Shown here one piece after another: positions 33,786 through 43,377 of a stretch of 64,000 nucleotides of DNA. Positions within the stretch are counted from its first letter, which is position 1; each line of letters begins with the position of its first letter. The notes under the pieces are model-generated. The model was not told where the DNA came from. It did no database searches and was given only the letters and a program-made list of their open reading frames with translations. Source of the stretch: Rutidosis leptorrhynchoides. Its lineage: Eukaryota; Streptophyta; Magnoliopsida; Asterales; Asteraceae. The position numbers and the translations under genes are program-made. The DNA lies in assembly GCF_046630445.1 (NCBI RefSeq), contig NC_092333.1, positions 713,511,001-713,575,000 on the forward strand, given 5' to 3'.

Positions 33786-36700
33786 TTACATCTTTTGAAC
33801 ATGTCTCATGCCAATGTTATGAACGTGTGTTCTGAAAATAGCAGTTGGAAGTGCTTTCGTGAAAAGATCAGCAGAGTTTTTGCTAGATTGCACATATCTC
33901 ATTTCAATCTGGTTGTCCTTAATGAGATTTTGAGTGTATGAGAAGAATCTAGGTGGTATGTGTTTTGTTCGGTCACTTTTGATATACCCTTCTTTCATCT
34001 GTGCTATGCAAGCTGCATTATCTTCATAGATAGTTGTTGGACTTTTATCGCGTTCTAGTCCACAAGAATCAGTAATGAGTTGTGTCATTGATCTCAACCA
34101 AAAACATTCTCGAGTAGCTTCATGTAATGCAATCACTTCGGCATGATTTGACGATGTAGCAACAAGTGTTTGTTTTTGAGAACGCCATGATATTGCAGTA
34201 CCTCCATTTAGGAATACATATCCAGTTTGAGATTTAGCTTTATGTGGATCAGATAAATAACCTGCATCTGCATAACCAACCAAATCTTGTTTTGATTCGT
34301 TAGAATAAAATAATCCTAAATCAGTAGTTCCTCGAAGGTATCGAAATATGTGTTTGATCCCATTCCAGTGTCTTTTGGTAGGAGCAGAGCTGAACCTTGC
34401 CAACAAATTAACTGCAAAAGAAATGTCAGGTCTTGTACAATTTGTAAGATACATAAGAGCTCCAATTGCACTAAGATATGGTACTTCTGGTCCAAGAATG
34501 TCTTCTTGATCTTCACATGGACGAAATGGATCAGCTTCAACATTGAGTGATCTAACAACCATAGGAGTACTTAATGGTTTTGCCTTGTCCATATTGAAAC
34601 GTTTCAAAATCTTTTCAGTATATGTTGTTTGATGTACAAGTAAACCATTAGGCATATGCTCAATTTGTAAACCAAGGCAATACTTGGTTTTTCCGAGATC
34701 TTTCATTTCAAATTCTTTCTTTAGAAGTTGAATGGCTTCATGGATCTCTTTATTTGTACCTATGATGTTAAGATCATCAACATAAACAGCTATGATCACA
34801 TATCCGGATGTTGTTTTCTTAATGAAAACACAAGGGCAAGTAAGATTATTTGTATACCCTTTGCTTATCAAGTAATCACTTAATCGGTTATACCACATAC
34901 GTCCCGATTGTTTTAACCCATATAAAGATCTTTGTAATTTAATCGAATACATTTCTTTGGGTTTTGCATTTGATGCTTCTGGTACCTTAAATCCTTCAGG
35001 TATCTTCATATATATATCACTATCAAGTGATCCATATAGATAAGCAGTCACAACATCCATGAGATGCATTTCTAAATTTTTAGAAACTGCCAGACTGATT
35101 AAGTACCTAAAAGTAATTGCATCCATAACAGGAGAATAAGTTTCTTCATAATCAATTCCCGGTCTTTGAGAAAAACCTTGAGCTACAAGTCTAGCTTTAT
35201 ACCTTGTAACTTCATTTTTCTCATTTCTTTTTCGGACAAAAATCCATCTGTATCCTACAGGTTTCACATCTTTAGGAGTGAGAATGATGGATCCGAAAAC
35301 TTTTCTTTTATTGAGTGATTCTAATTCAGCTCGTATTGCTTCTTTCCATTGAGCCCAATCATGTCTATTTTGACATTCAACCATAGATGTTGGTTCTGGA
35401 TCATCATCATTATTCATGATGTCATATGCAACATTAAATGAAAATTTCTCATCAAGATTTTTCATTTCATTTCGGTTCCATAATATTTTTGAATATGCAT
35501 AATTGATTGCAATTTCTGTATTGACATCATCAATCTCCTCTGCAGTAGGAGTACTGATTTGTGGTTCTTCTTGAACACTTTCTTTTACTTCATTATCAGC
35601 TGATTTTCTTTTTCGAGGATTTTTATCCTTTGAACCGATTGGTCTTCCACGTTTCTGACGTGGCAAAGATTCATGAGTGACGTTATTGCCAGCTTTTGGA
35701 ATTTCAATTCGAGCTGGAGTATTTACTGCTGGTATATATGATTTTGTCACCGTTTTTGTATCTGTAAATGCATCAGGCAATTGATTTGCAAGTTCTTGTA
35801 TATGCATTATCTTTTGAACTTCTGTCTCGCATTCTTTTGTGCGAGGATCAAGATACTTTAATTGAGGTTCACACCATGAAACATCATTTTCTTTATTTTT
35901 CATTTCTCCCCCTAATCTAGGGAACAATGTTTCATTAAAATGACAATCAGCAAAACGTGTTGTAAAAACGTCACCTGTCATAGGTTCAATATACCTTAAT
36001 ATTGAAGATGTTTCATATCCAACATATATTCCCAACCTCCTTTGAGGACCCATTTTTGTACGTTGTGGTGTCGCAATTGGAACATACACTGCACAACCAA
36101 ATGTTCTAAGATGGGAAATATTTGGCTCTTGCTCAAAAGCAAGTTGTAGGGGGGAATATTTATGACTTGCACTTGGTCTGATGCGAATCAATGCAGCAGC
36201 ATGTAAAATTGCATGACCCCATATAGATACAGGGAGTTTTGTTCTCATTATCAATGGTCTAGCGATTAACTGTAAACGTTTAATCAATGACTCGGCTAAA
36301 CCATTTTGTGTATGCACATGAGCAACAGAATGTTCAACAACAATTCCTATAGACATGCAATAGTCATTAAATGCTTGAGATGTAAATTCACCAGCATTAT
36401 CAAGTCTCACCCTTTTAATGGTGTAATCAGGAAAATGAGCTCTCAATTTAATAATTTGGGCAAGAAATTTTGCAAATGCCACATTACGGCTTGATAACAG
36501 ACAAACATGAGACCATCTGCTAGATGCGTCTATTAGAACCATGAAATATCTAAATGGTCCACATGGTGGATGAATTGGTCCACATATATCACCTTGAATT
36601 CTTTCAAGAAACATTGGTGATTCTTTCTCAACCTTAAGTGGTGAGGGTCTAGTTATCAATTTTCCAAGAGAGCAAGATGTACATGGAACCATTGTATCAT

Positions 36701-37337
36701 GATGGATTTTTCTATCCTTTAGTGGATGTCCATGAGTACATTCAATAATCCTTTTCATCATTGTTGATCCTGGATGGCCTAATCTGTTATGCCATAAACT
36801 GAATACACCAGGATCAATATATTTTTCGTTAACTACCATATGTATTTCTGGTACATTTATATGTGTATAATGTAATCCAGAACTAAGTCTTGGCAGTTTT
36901 TCAACCACATGACTCTTGTCAGTGATACTTAAATATTTCTCATTTTCTGTTGTCACTGACTGATAATCATACCCGTTAAGGTATATGTCGGAGAAACTCA
37001 ATAAATTTCTGCTTGACTTGGGAGAAAATAAGGCATCATTTATTAAAAATTTTGTACCATTTGGTAGTATGAAATTTGCCTTTCCTATCCCTTTTATCAA
37101 GTTAGCAGGTCCTGATATTGTATGTATAGTTCCTTCCGTTGGTTTTAGATCAATAAAATATTTTTCGGATTTAAGTATAGTGTGTGTAGTTCCACTGTCT
37201 GCTATACAGAGATCTCCACCACTTGATTGATGTTGTATTCCAGCAAAATTCATATTGAACTTCATATATAAGAAATAAATAGTGAGTACATTAATATTAC
37301 ACAATATTTTAAACGCAAATAGATAGTACTGAAACAT
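33786..37337 (-). CDS. Copia Pol polyprotein, 1183 aa
   Basis: Domains in order: aspartic protease (CIADSGTTHTIL, about residue 45), gag-pre-integrase (FSLWHNRLGHPG, near 180), integrase core (GDICGPIHPP, DASSRWSHV, RLDNAGEF and the Glu-containing QNGLAESLI), a linker with a Lys/Arg-rich stretch, reverse transcriptase (KARLVAQGFSQRPGIDYEET, YVDDLNIIG, the catalytic Asp pair) and RNase H (VGYADAGYLSD, TSSNHAEVIALHEA, YEDNAACIAQ). The catalytic signatures are all visible. The first 30 or so residues are hydrophobic and unlike protease, so the annotated start is probably not the true N-terminus. Confidence 0.92.
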   Translation of the reverse strand: MFQYYLFAFKILCNINVLTIYFLYMKFNMNFAGIQHQSSGGDLCIADSGTTHTILKSEKYFIDLKPTEGTIHTISGPANLIKGIGKANFILPNGTKFLINDALFSPKSSRNLLSFSDIYLNGYDYQSVTTENEKYLSITDKSHVVEKLPRLSSGLHYTHINVPEIHMVVNEKYIDPGVFSLWHNRLGHPGSTMMKRIIECTHGHPLKDRKIHHDTMVPCTSCSLGKLITRPSPLKVEKESPMFLERIQGDICGPIHPPCGPFRYFMVLIDASSRWSHVCLLSSRNVAFAKFLAQIIKLRAHFPDYTIKRVRLDNAGEFTSQAFNDYCMSIGIVVEHSVAHVHTQNGLAESLIKRLQLIARPLIMRTKLPVSIWGHAILHAAALIRIRPSASHKYSPLQLAFEQEPNISHLRTFGCAVYVPIATPQRTKMGPQRRLGIYVGYETSSILRYIEPMTGDVFTTRFADCHFNETLFPRLGGEMKNKENDVSWCEPQLKYLDPRTKECETEVQKIMHIQELANQLPDAFTDTKTVTKSYIPAVNTPARIEIPKAGNNVTHESLPRQKRGRPIGSKDKNPRKRKSADNEVKESVQEEPQISTPTAEEIDDVNTEIAINYAYSKILWNRNEMKNLDEKFSFNVAYDIMNNDDDPEPTSMVECQNRHDWAQWKEAIRAELESLNKRKVFGSIILTPKDVKPVGYRWIFVRKRNEKNEVTRYKARLVAQGFSQRPGIDYEETYSPVMDAITFRYLISLAVSKNLEMHLMDVVTAYLYGSLDSDIYMKIPEGFKVPEASNAKPKEMYSIKLQRSLYGLKQSGRMWYNRLSDYLISKGYTNNLTCPCVFIKKTTSGYVIIAVYVDDLNIIGTNKEIHEAIQLLKKEFEMKDLGKTKYCLGLQIEHMPNGLLVHQTTYTEKILKRFNMDKAKPLSTPMVVRSLNVEADPFRPCEDQEDILGPEVPYLSAIGALMYLTNCTRPDISFAVNLLARFSSAPTKRHWNGIKHIFRYLRGTTDLGLFYSNESKQDLVGYADAGYLSDPHKAKSQTGYVFLNGGTAISWRSQKQTLVATSSNHAEVIALHEATRECFWLRSMTQLITDSCGLERDKSPTTIYEDNAACIAQMKEGYIKSDRTKHIPPRFFSYTQNLIKDNQIEMRYVQSSKNSADLFTKALPTAIFRTHVHNIGMRHVQKM

Positions 37338-37400
37338 TTAGCAAACATAATGACAAAGACAGACGATATTAAATCGTTTATTTTTCAAAAGACACACAAC

Positions 37401-38435
37401 TTAAACATTCAAGAAATCTTCATATAAATCAGATGGTTTCTCAGTGACTGTTGGATCAATATTATCCACAAAATTTACTTCCTTTTCTTTACCTTTCAGC
37501 GAATCCTGATACATCTTAACAAGATGTTTAGATGTTCGGCAAGTATTAGCCCAGTGGCCCATTCTACCACATCTGTAGCAAGATTCTTCAGAATTTTTAG
37601 AAGAATTTTCTTCAACATCTTGTTTAATGGGCTTGTTTTGTGGTTGATATTTATATTTTCGTGGATTACTATTTCTTTGACCACCACGGCCACGACCACG
37701 ACCACGTCCACGCCCATTACCATTACCATAAGGATGGTTTCTACCATAGTTATGGCTTTTGGCATGATGATGGTGATGGTTATTATAACCACGACCTTGC
37801 CCGCGTCCTTGTCCCTGTTTATAATTATTTGCAGTATTTGCTTCAGGGATTGCAAGTGTACCAGTAGGACGGGATTGCTGATTTTTCATTAATAGCTCAT
37901 CATTTTGCTCTGCAACTAAGAGATATGAATTAAGTTCAGGATATGTTTTGAACTTTAGCATTCTCAAATTTCTTTGCACTGTGATGTTTGCAGCATTCAT
38001 TGTGGAGAAAGTTTTCTCCATCATGTCTGCATCACTAATTTCATGTCCACAGAATTTAAGTTGTGAACATGTATTATACAGAGCTGAGCTGTATTCATTT
38101 ACTTTCTTAAAGTCTTGGAACCTTAATGTTCTCCATTGTTCCATTGCAGCTGGAAGTAAAATTTCTCTTTGATTATTGAATCTGCTTTTGAGACCTTCCC
38201 ATAAAACATGGGGATCTTCTACAGTCACATAATTATTTTGTAAGCATTCATCAATATGTTGATGAATAAAGCAACATGCCGTAGCTTGTTCTTTTTCAGA
38301 ACAAGTGTTGTTTTCATTTATGGTTTCAAGAATGCCCATTGATTTAAGATGCATTTTTACTTTTATAACCCATGACATGTAGTTGTTTCCAGTTGATTCT
38401 AAAGGAGTAAATTTAAGCTTTTCCAGATTCGACAT
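37401..38435 (-). CDS. Copia Gag polyprotein, 344 aa
   Basis: It starts MSNLEKLKFTPLESTGNNYM with SWVIKVKMHLKSMGI, the usual Copia gag opening. UBN2-type helices follow, then a Gly/Arg/His-rich region (residues about 210-260: HHHHH, GRGRGRGRGRGG) and one CCHC zinc knuckle, CYRCGRMGHWANTC, near residue 290. It forms the particle shell and binds element RNA. The motif LLMKNQQSRPTG is shared by many plant Copia gags of one lineage that I cannot name with certainty. Confidence 0.9.
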   Translation of the reverse strand: MSNLEKLKFTPLESTGNNYMSWVIKVKMHLKSMGILETINENNTCSEKEQATACCFIHQHIDECLQNNYVTVEDPHVLWEGLKSRFNNQREILLPAAMEQWRTLRFQDFKKVNEYSSALYNTCSQLKFCGHEISDADMMEKTFSTMNAANITVQRNLRMLKFKTYPELNSYLLVAEQNDELLMKNQQSRPTGTLAIPEANTANNYKQGQGRGQGRGYNNHHHHHAKSHNYGRNHPYGNGNGRGRGRGRGRGGQRNSNPRKYKYQPQNKPIKQDVEENSSKNSEESCYRCGRMGHWANTCRTSKHLVKMYQDSLKGKEKEVNFVDNIDPTVTEKPSDLYEDFLNV

Positions 38436-38649
38436 TTTCTATTATCAAAAATTAAAACAAACATCATGATAAATTAGAGTCAATTTATATTCATAAGTAT
38501 ATAAACATTAAACATAAATTTAATATAACATAAATGATAAGTAGGTGACAGTGTCGACCATGTGTAAGCAATCATAAATAAATGTTATATAACAAAAATA
38601 TAAATATTAGTAAACATAAATGAAAATTTGGCGACAGTGTCGACCATAT

Positions 38650-38790
38650 ATTTTTCCAGGTGGTATAACCGACCTATATCATTCTGGTGGTATAACCGAC
38701 CATATATCATTTTGGTGGTATAACCGACCATATATCATTTTGGTGGTATAACCGACCATATATCATTTTGGTGGCAGAGCCAACCATATT
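38650..38790. repeat. 31-bp tandem repeats in the Copia leader
   Basis: About five units of TGGTGGTATAACCGACCATA plus ATATCATTT lie between the primer-binding region and gag, the leader where packaging or dimer signals usually sit. The last unit is diverged (GGTGGCAGAGCCAACC). GTGTCGACCATGT/GTGTCGACCATAT also repeats at 38550 and 38637. Confidence 0.75.
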
Positions 38791-38818
38791 TAGTATTAAG
38801 ATTATCGTGCTGATAACG

Positions 38819-39187
38819 TGTTATAATTCAGTAGGCTTATAACTACCTTTAGTGGTTTGATTCTTGATGTTATAATTCAGTAGGCTTATAACTACCTTTA
38901 GTGGTTTGATTCTTGATGTTATAATTCAGTAGGCTTATAACTACCTTTAGTGATTTGATTCTTGATTTAGAATACTAATAATGAAGTGTAAGAACAAAGA
39001 TGATAATGGAGAGAAAGAAAGAAACACTTTGTAAGTGTGAGAAATGGTGCAAGTTTAATGCTTGCATTCATGAGTATTTATAGCCTAAAATCTCAATATA
39101 AAAATACATACTTTGTGTATCAAAATTGACTATATGTATACACCAAAATTGACTATCCATATCTATATTATTATTATTATTATAACA
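38819..39187 (-). repeat. 5' LTR (right copy) of the young Copia
   Basis: It runs from TGTTATAATTCAGTAGGC to TTATTATAACA (+ strand order) and has three tandem 49-base units at 38819-38965. It lies next to the primer-binding region (38806-38818). Confidence 0.85.
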
Positions 39188-39316
39188 CTTTCCATTTGCA
39201 TTTCTAAAATGGGCATATTAATAATAGGGCATATTAATAATAATAATAATATTACTGGGCCCTCAAATTTATTGGGCTTTCCATTTGCATTTCTAAAATG
39301 GGCATATTAATAATAA

Positions 39317-40086
39317 GGGAAATTGATCAAAATATATTTTTTTTAAGGCTTCAAACAAAATACACTTTTTTTTAAGAATTGTCTTTTTACACCATTCGGT
39401 AGACGGGATTCCGTCTACCACCTTTATCTGTCGTCTACTACCATTTTTACAAAGTAGTCGACGGTGAGATAAATGTGGTAGACGAATTCCCGTCTACTGG
39501 CAGGGTTAGTAGACAGCGAGAACAAAGCAGTAGACAGACATTTACAAAGTAGTCGACCGTCTACTGCCTTGTTGTTGCTGTCTACTGCCTTGTTGTTGCT
39601 GTCTACTGCCTTGTTAGTGTCTACAAGGCAGTAGACAGCAACAACAAGGCAGTAGACAACAACAACAAGGCAGTACCACCTTTATCTGTCGTCTACTACC
39701 ATTTTTAAAAATGGTAGTAGACGACAGATAAAGGTGGTAGACAGAATTTACAAAGTAGTCTACCGTCTACTGCCTTGTTGTTGCTGTCTACTGCCTTGTA
39801 GACACTAACAAGGCAGTAGACAGCAACAACAAGGCAGTAGACGGTCGACTACTTTGTAAATGTCTGTCTACTGCTTTGTTCTCGCTGTCTACTAACCCTG
39901 CCAGTAGACGGGAATTCTGTCTACCACCTTTATCTCACCGTCGACTACTTTGTAAAAATGGTAGTAGACGACAGATAAAGGTGGTAGACGGAATCCCGTC
40001 TACCGAATGGTGTAAAAAGACAATTTTTTTTAAAAATAGTGTATTTTGTTTGAAGCCTAAAAAAAATGCATTTTGAACAATTTCCC
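39317..40086. mobile_element. MULE-like foldback element built of GTAGAC hairpins
   Basis: The ends GGGAAATTGATCAAAATA and its near-inverse match the style of plant Mutator-like MITEs. A 9-bp duplication TAATAATAA flanks it, although in a TAA microsatellite. The inverted arms are long, about 350 bases each, and consist of modules GTAGACGGGATTCC, CCACCTTTATCTGTCGTCTAC, CTACTGCCTTGTTGTTGCTG and GTCGACTACTTTGTAAA in mirrored order, with smaller palindromes nested inside. No ORF. Confidence 0.75.
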
Positions 40087-40162
40087 TAATAATAATAATA
40101 ATAATATTACTGGGCCCCCAAATTTATTGGGCCCTGTGCAGACCCCGTTTGGGCCGGCCCTG

Positions 40163-42365
40163 GAATCAATGATACGAGTATATGATAAATTTATACAGTA
40201 ATATATATAATAGCCTAAATATAGAGAGTTAATAAATAAATTTATACAGTAATATAATAGCCTAAATATAGAGAGTTATAGGCTAGTTTTGGTATAACGA
40301 ATTGAATTGATAAGATAAGTAGCTGTTAATTTTTCACTTTTTTAAGATAAGATAAGTAGTGTTGTGAGCCCAGTTTGCATTCTTTTGAACCTTCTATTGT
40401 ACGTAGTAATTGTTAATTTTTCACTTTTTTCGTGAAAATTATTTTTAATTTAATACTTGTTTTTTGCCAAAAAAAAAATAAAAAAAAAATAGCTGTTTTA
40501 TACCTTGTATTTAAATATTTAATACTCCTTTCGTCTCATATTAACAGTCCAGTATTCCATTTTGTAATGTCCCAAATTAATATTCTACTTCCATAAATAG
40601 AAAAGAATAAGAAGTTTAAGTTATATTATACCCTTAATGTATGTGGATATGATTAAATGAGAAAGAAAAGATAATGGTAAAACTGAAAAGTAAACAGAAA
40701 GTACAATACTTTTATGACATTTCCTTATACTGTGTGTTTTTTGTCTGTAGAATATTAATATGAGACGGAAGGAGTACTTAAATACCTCTTATTACGTTAT
40801 CATTATTTTCGTTAGATTAAATAAGTTCATATTATTGAATTTTGATTAATAAGTGCATCTCTTAACTTCAACGGTAGCTTTTTGTTAATTACGTTTTGAT
40901 ATACAACTCATTAGAGCTTATAAGAAATTGAGTTTATGATTTTAACAGAGATGTCTTTGAGCATAGGCAAGATAGTCAACTGCATAGGGCCTAAAAATTT
41001 AGAAGTGTCCAAAATTTTGAATTTGTAAATATTGTTCTCAATATATTTAATTAAATCAAATAAAAAATTGTCAATTAAAGTTAAAATACCTTATTTTTAA
41101 TAGTTAAATTCAATGTAAGTAAATAAATAGATAAATTGAAGTATTATTTTTTTATGCATAGTAAAAAAAAATTAACGTACATGTGAAACCATTTTTATTT
41201 TCGTCTAGGGCCTTTAAATTGTTGAGAAGGCCCTGGATTTTAATAAGTTCTAAGTAACAAGATTTGTTTGATAGAACATAAATTGTAGAGCTTATTAAAA
41301 TTATAAGCTCTAGAAAATTAAGATCTTAAAACAAGCTTTAAAAAAAAAAAAAAAGAAAGAAAAAAGTAGAGCATATGGTTATAATATTACTTAAATACCG
41401 TTTATTATATTACTTCATATTTTTTTTATTTGAGTTCTTTTAAGTCAAACTCAATTTACAACAATAACCTCAAAATTCACATATTTAGATAAACACTTAG
41501 AAAAAAATAATAAGTTCTATCTTTCAGCTCCAGTCATATAAGCTTCAACTCCAGCCATAAGCTTCAACTAATTTCGTCTAAACACATCCATAAATCGGTC
41601 AATTCAAAGACTAGTCACGGATTAACCAAATTGAACTTTTTATACACTTAATAAATAAATTTTAATTTATATATGAAAATTTAGAAGAGAACCACATACA
41701 TAAACGTAATAAACATAGTCATTCAATTGTTCAAATACTACCGTATTCTAGTTTAAATTCATATTATAATATTGATCGACGCTGACTTTATAATAATCAA
41801 CTAGATTCGATTTTGACCAACTAATTCCATTTTGTCCCATTAATCGACGTCAACTGATTAATTAAATGAATTTTATAATTTAAACGGATTGCTCCCTAAA
41901 AAGGGTTAATCAAGAAATAACAGGCATTTTACAACCATGATTAGTCCGTCACCGTCTCCATTTTTGTATCTTAATGGTTATGAAAACCATTTTCGGTCAA
42001 TCTTCAAATTTTGTTGAAGCTTTTGCATAGCTAGGTTTTGGCACGTGTACGGCCACCGGCAGTGCTTATTGCACGTTTATGAAAATCCTCAGATGCCCAT
42101 GAAACATTAACAACTATCGTGAATCAGAAGTATAAACCTCCAAATCATAATCGATAATGAGAGTAGCACGATTATGTTGTATATTCTGTAAACAGAGATA
42201 TAAAACTTTTCCTATAGCTTTTTTTAGATCTCGTTCTAGATATAATTATCATATTATCAAGTCCCGTTTGTGTGGATCTAAAAAAACACACAAACCCTCA
42301 ATATTTAAAGAAATGTAGTTTATTTTTTTTAATTAATTTTGTTAGGTAGTATAAATGAGGAAATG
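40163..42365. other. Intergenic AT-rich DNA
   Basis: No gene. A LINE-like tail (TTTTTTGCCAAAAAAAA) lies at 40457-40490. The segment from about 40525 to 40780 starts CTCCTTTCGTCTCATATTAA and ends with the inverse TTAATATGAGACGGAAGGAG, a Stowaway/Tc1-mariner-style MITE of about 250 bases. Confidence 0.45.
40527..40776. mobile_element. Stowaway-like MITE
   Basis: CTCCTTTCGTCTCATATTAA at the left and TTAATATGAGACGGAAGGAG at the right are near-perfect inverted ends, starting CTCC(C/T)TY as in plant Stowaway elements. TA flanks both ends (ATACTCC..., GGAGTACT). No ORF; it is AT-rich inside. Confidence 0.7.
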
Positions 42366-42652
42366 ATTTTTTTTTTCTTTTTTGAACAACAATTTGAGAT
42401 CATCCATGGGGACTACATACGATATAACCCGTCTCCAACTGCTGCCAAAAAAAAAACTCGGACCAATCTGAGGGCATGACCAGTAAAACCCCCTTTTCCG
42501 CTGCCCCCGCAACGTAAAGTGCGAAAGACGACCTTGGGTGGATTTCAAGGTCAAGGGATAAACTTGTGTGCAATGTTGTAGTCCTCTGGAATCGAACTTC
42601 TGACCTCTAACAAAGAGTGTCATGTCACTATCACTTGAGCTAAAACACAAGG
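42366..42652 (-). mobile_element. tRNA-derived SINE
   Basis: The minus strand starts CTTGTGTTTTAGCTCAAGTG (A-box region), carries the B box AAGTTCGATTCC about 45 bases later and ends in an A-rich tail (T-run at 42367-42382 on +). The body of about 285 bases is unlike the SINE at 16330, so it is another family. No clear flanking duplication. Confidence 0.6.
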
Positions 42653-43155
42653 TTAAATAATAAAATGAATTAAGAGAACTACAGGGTAATGAAATTGGTT
42701 GCGTCGGTAGTAAAACGGAGAAAAGAGAGATTTGGTTTGCTGGTGGTGATTGTTCATGTTTTGAAGTTGTTTTTTTTAATTAATTTTCAAATTATTTTAA
42801 GAAAATGATAAACGTAACCTTTACATATAAATACATTCCATGTAGTATCTAAATGAAGAAGTAAAAAAGTTATCCACAAATTTTAAACATGAAATCATTT
42901 CAACAATTCATTAATTCTAACTAAAAGCCTTACTCATACATATATGCCATTCCCCACAAAGATAAAAAAAAAAAAATTCATTAGTTCAAAAGTCGATGGG
43001 AGAAAATAAGACTTCCCACCACCAAAATCTTAATTCCATATTCATAATTAACTGTTACCATGAATAATTTTAATATCAAAACTATATAAGAAAGGTCGAT
43101 ATTAATAAAGGAATATTTGATTTTGCAATTAATTCAACGGAGTTTTAAAGTTAAA
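42653..43155. other. Intergenic AT-rich DNA
   Basis: No gene or repeat recognised. Confidence 0.4.
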
Positions 43156-43183
43156 CTAGTTAAAGACCCGCGATTTCGCGGGT
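43156..43183 (-). mobile_element. Helitron 3' terminus
   Basis: On the minus strand ACCCGCGAAATCGCGGGT forms a perfect 7-bp-stem hairpin, followed after six bases by CTAG and then T, the classical Helitron end. The rest of the element should extend to the right on the minus strand, perhaps to about 44050 or beyond, but its 5' TC end was not located. A second partial hairpin word, CGAATTCGCGGGTTT, lies at 43754. Confidence 0.5.
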
Positions 43184-43305
43184 TTTATGAAATGATAGAA
43201 TTTGATAGAGTATTTGTTAGGTTTATTAGAAAACAAACAATATTAGATATGCCACAAATGGTTGTGATATATCCAATAAGATATATAGACCTCGTAATAT
43301 GTTGC

Positions 43306-43309
<4 letters not shown>

Positions 43310-43374
<65 letters not shown>
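43310..43374. repeat. (TA)n microsatellite
   Basis: About 32 uninterrupted TA units. The Ile/Tyr ORFs on both strands here are artefacts. Confidence 0.95.

Positions 43375-43377
<3 letters not shown>

Larger units (their letters stand above)
33186..39187 (-). mobile_element. Ty1/Copia retrotransposon, whole-looking and young
   Basis: Flanked by the 5-bp duplication CTTTC (33181-33185 and 39188-39192). It has LTRs at 33186-33624 and 38819-39187, a primer-binding region TTATCAGCACG next to the right LTR (minus strand), a gag frame (38435-37401), a pol frame (37337-33786) and a polypurine tract AAGGGGGAG next to the left LTR. Both frames are open throughout and the LTRs look identical where they align, so it is recent and looks whole, with no evident break. 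Gag and pol lie in separate frames; some plant Copia families, such as Arabidopsis EVD, are known to make a separate short GAG RNA by splicing. Confidence 0.9.
32408..40162. mobile_element. Old hAT-like non-autonomous element, split by later insertions
   Basis: The left end CAGAGCCGGTCC and the inverse of the right end (CAGGGCCGGCCC) match at 10 of 12 positions and have the CAGGG-type start of hAT ends. The flanks GGATCGAT (32400-32407) and GAATCAAT (40163-40170) agree at 6 of 8, with both differences of the G-to-A type, as an aged 8-bp duplication. Removing the Copia (33186-39187) and the foldback (39317-40086) leaves roughly 970 bases with no transposase. Another GGGCCT-rich patch at 40985-41240 may be a relative. 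Confidence 0.5.

Noticed and set aside
33181-39192. Possible endogenous retrovirus with envelope
   Set aside because: Domain order (integrase before reverse transcriptase) and the lack of an envelope frame make it an ordinary Ty1/Copia element.
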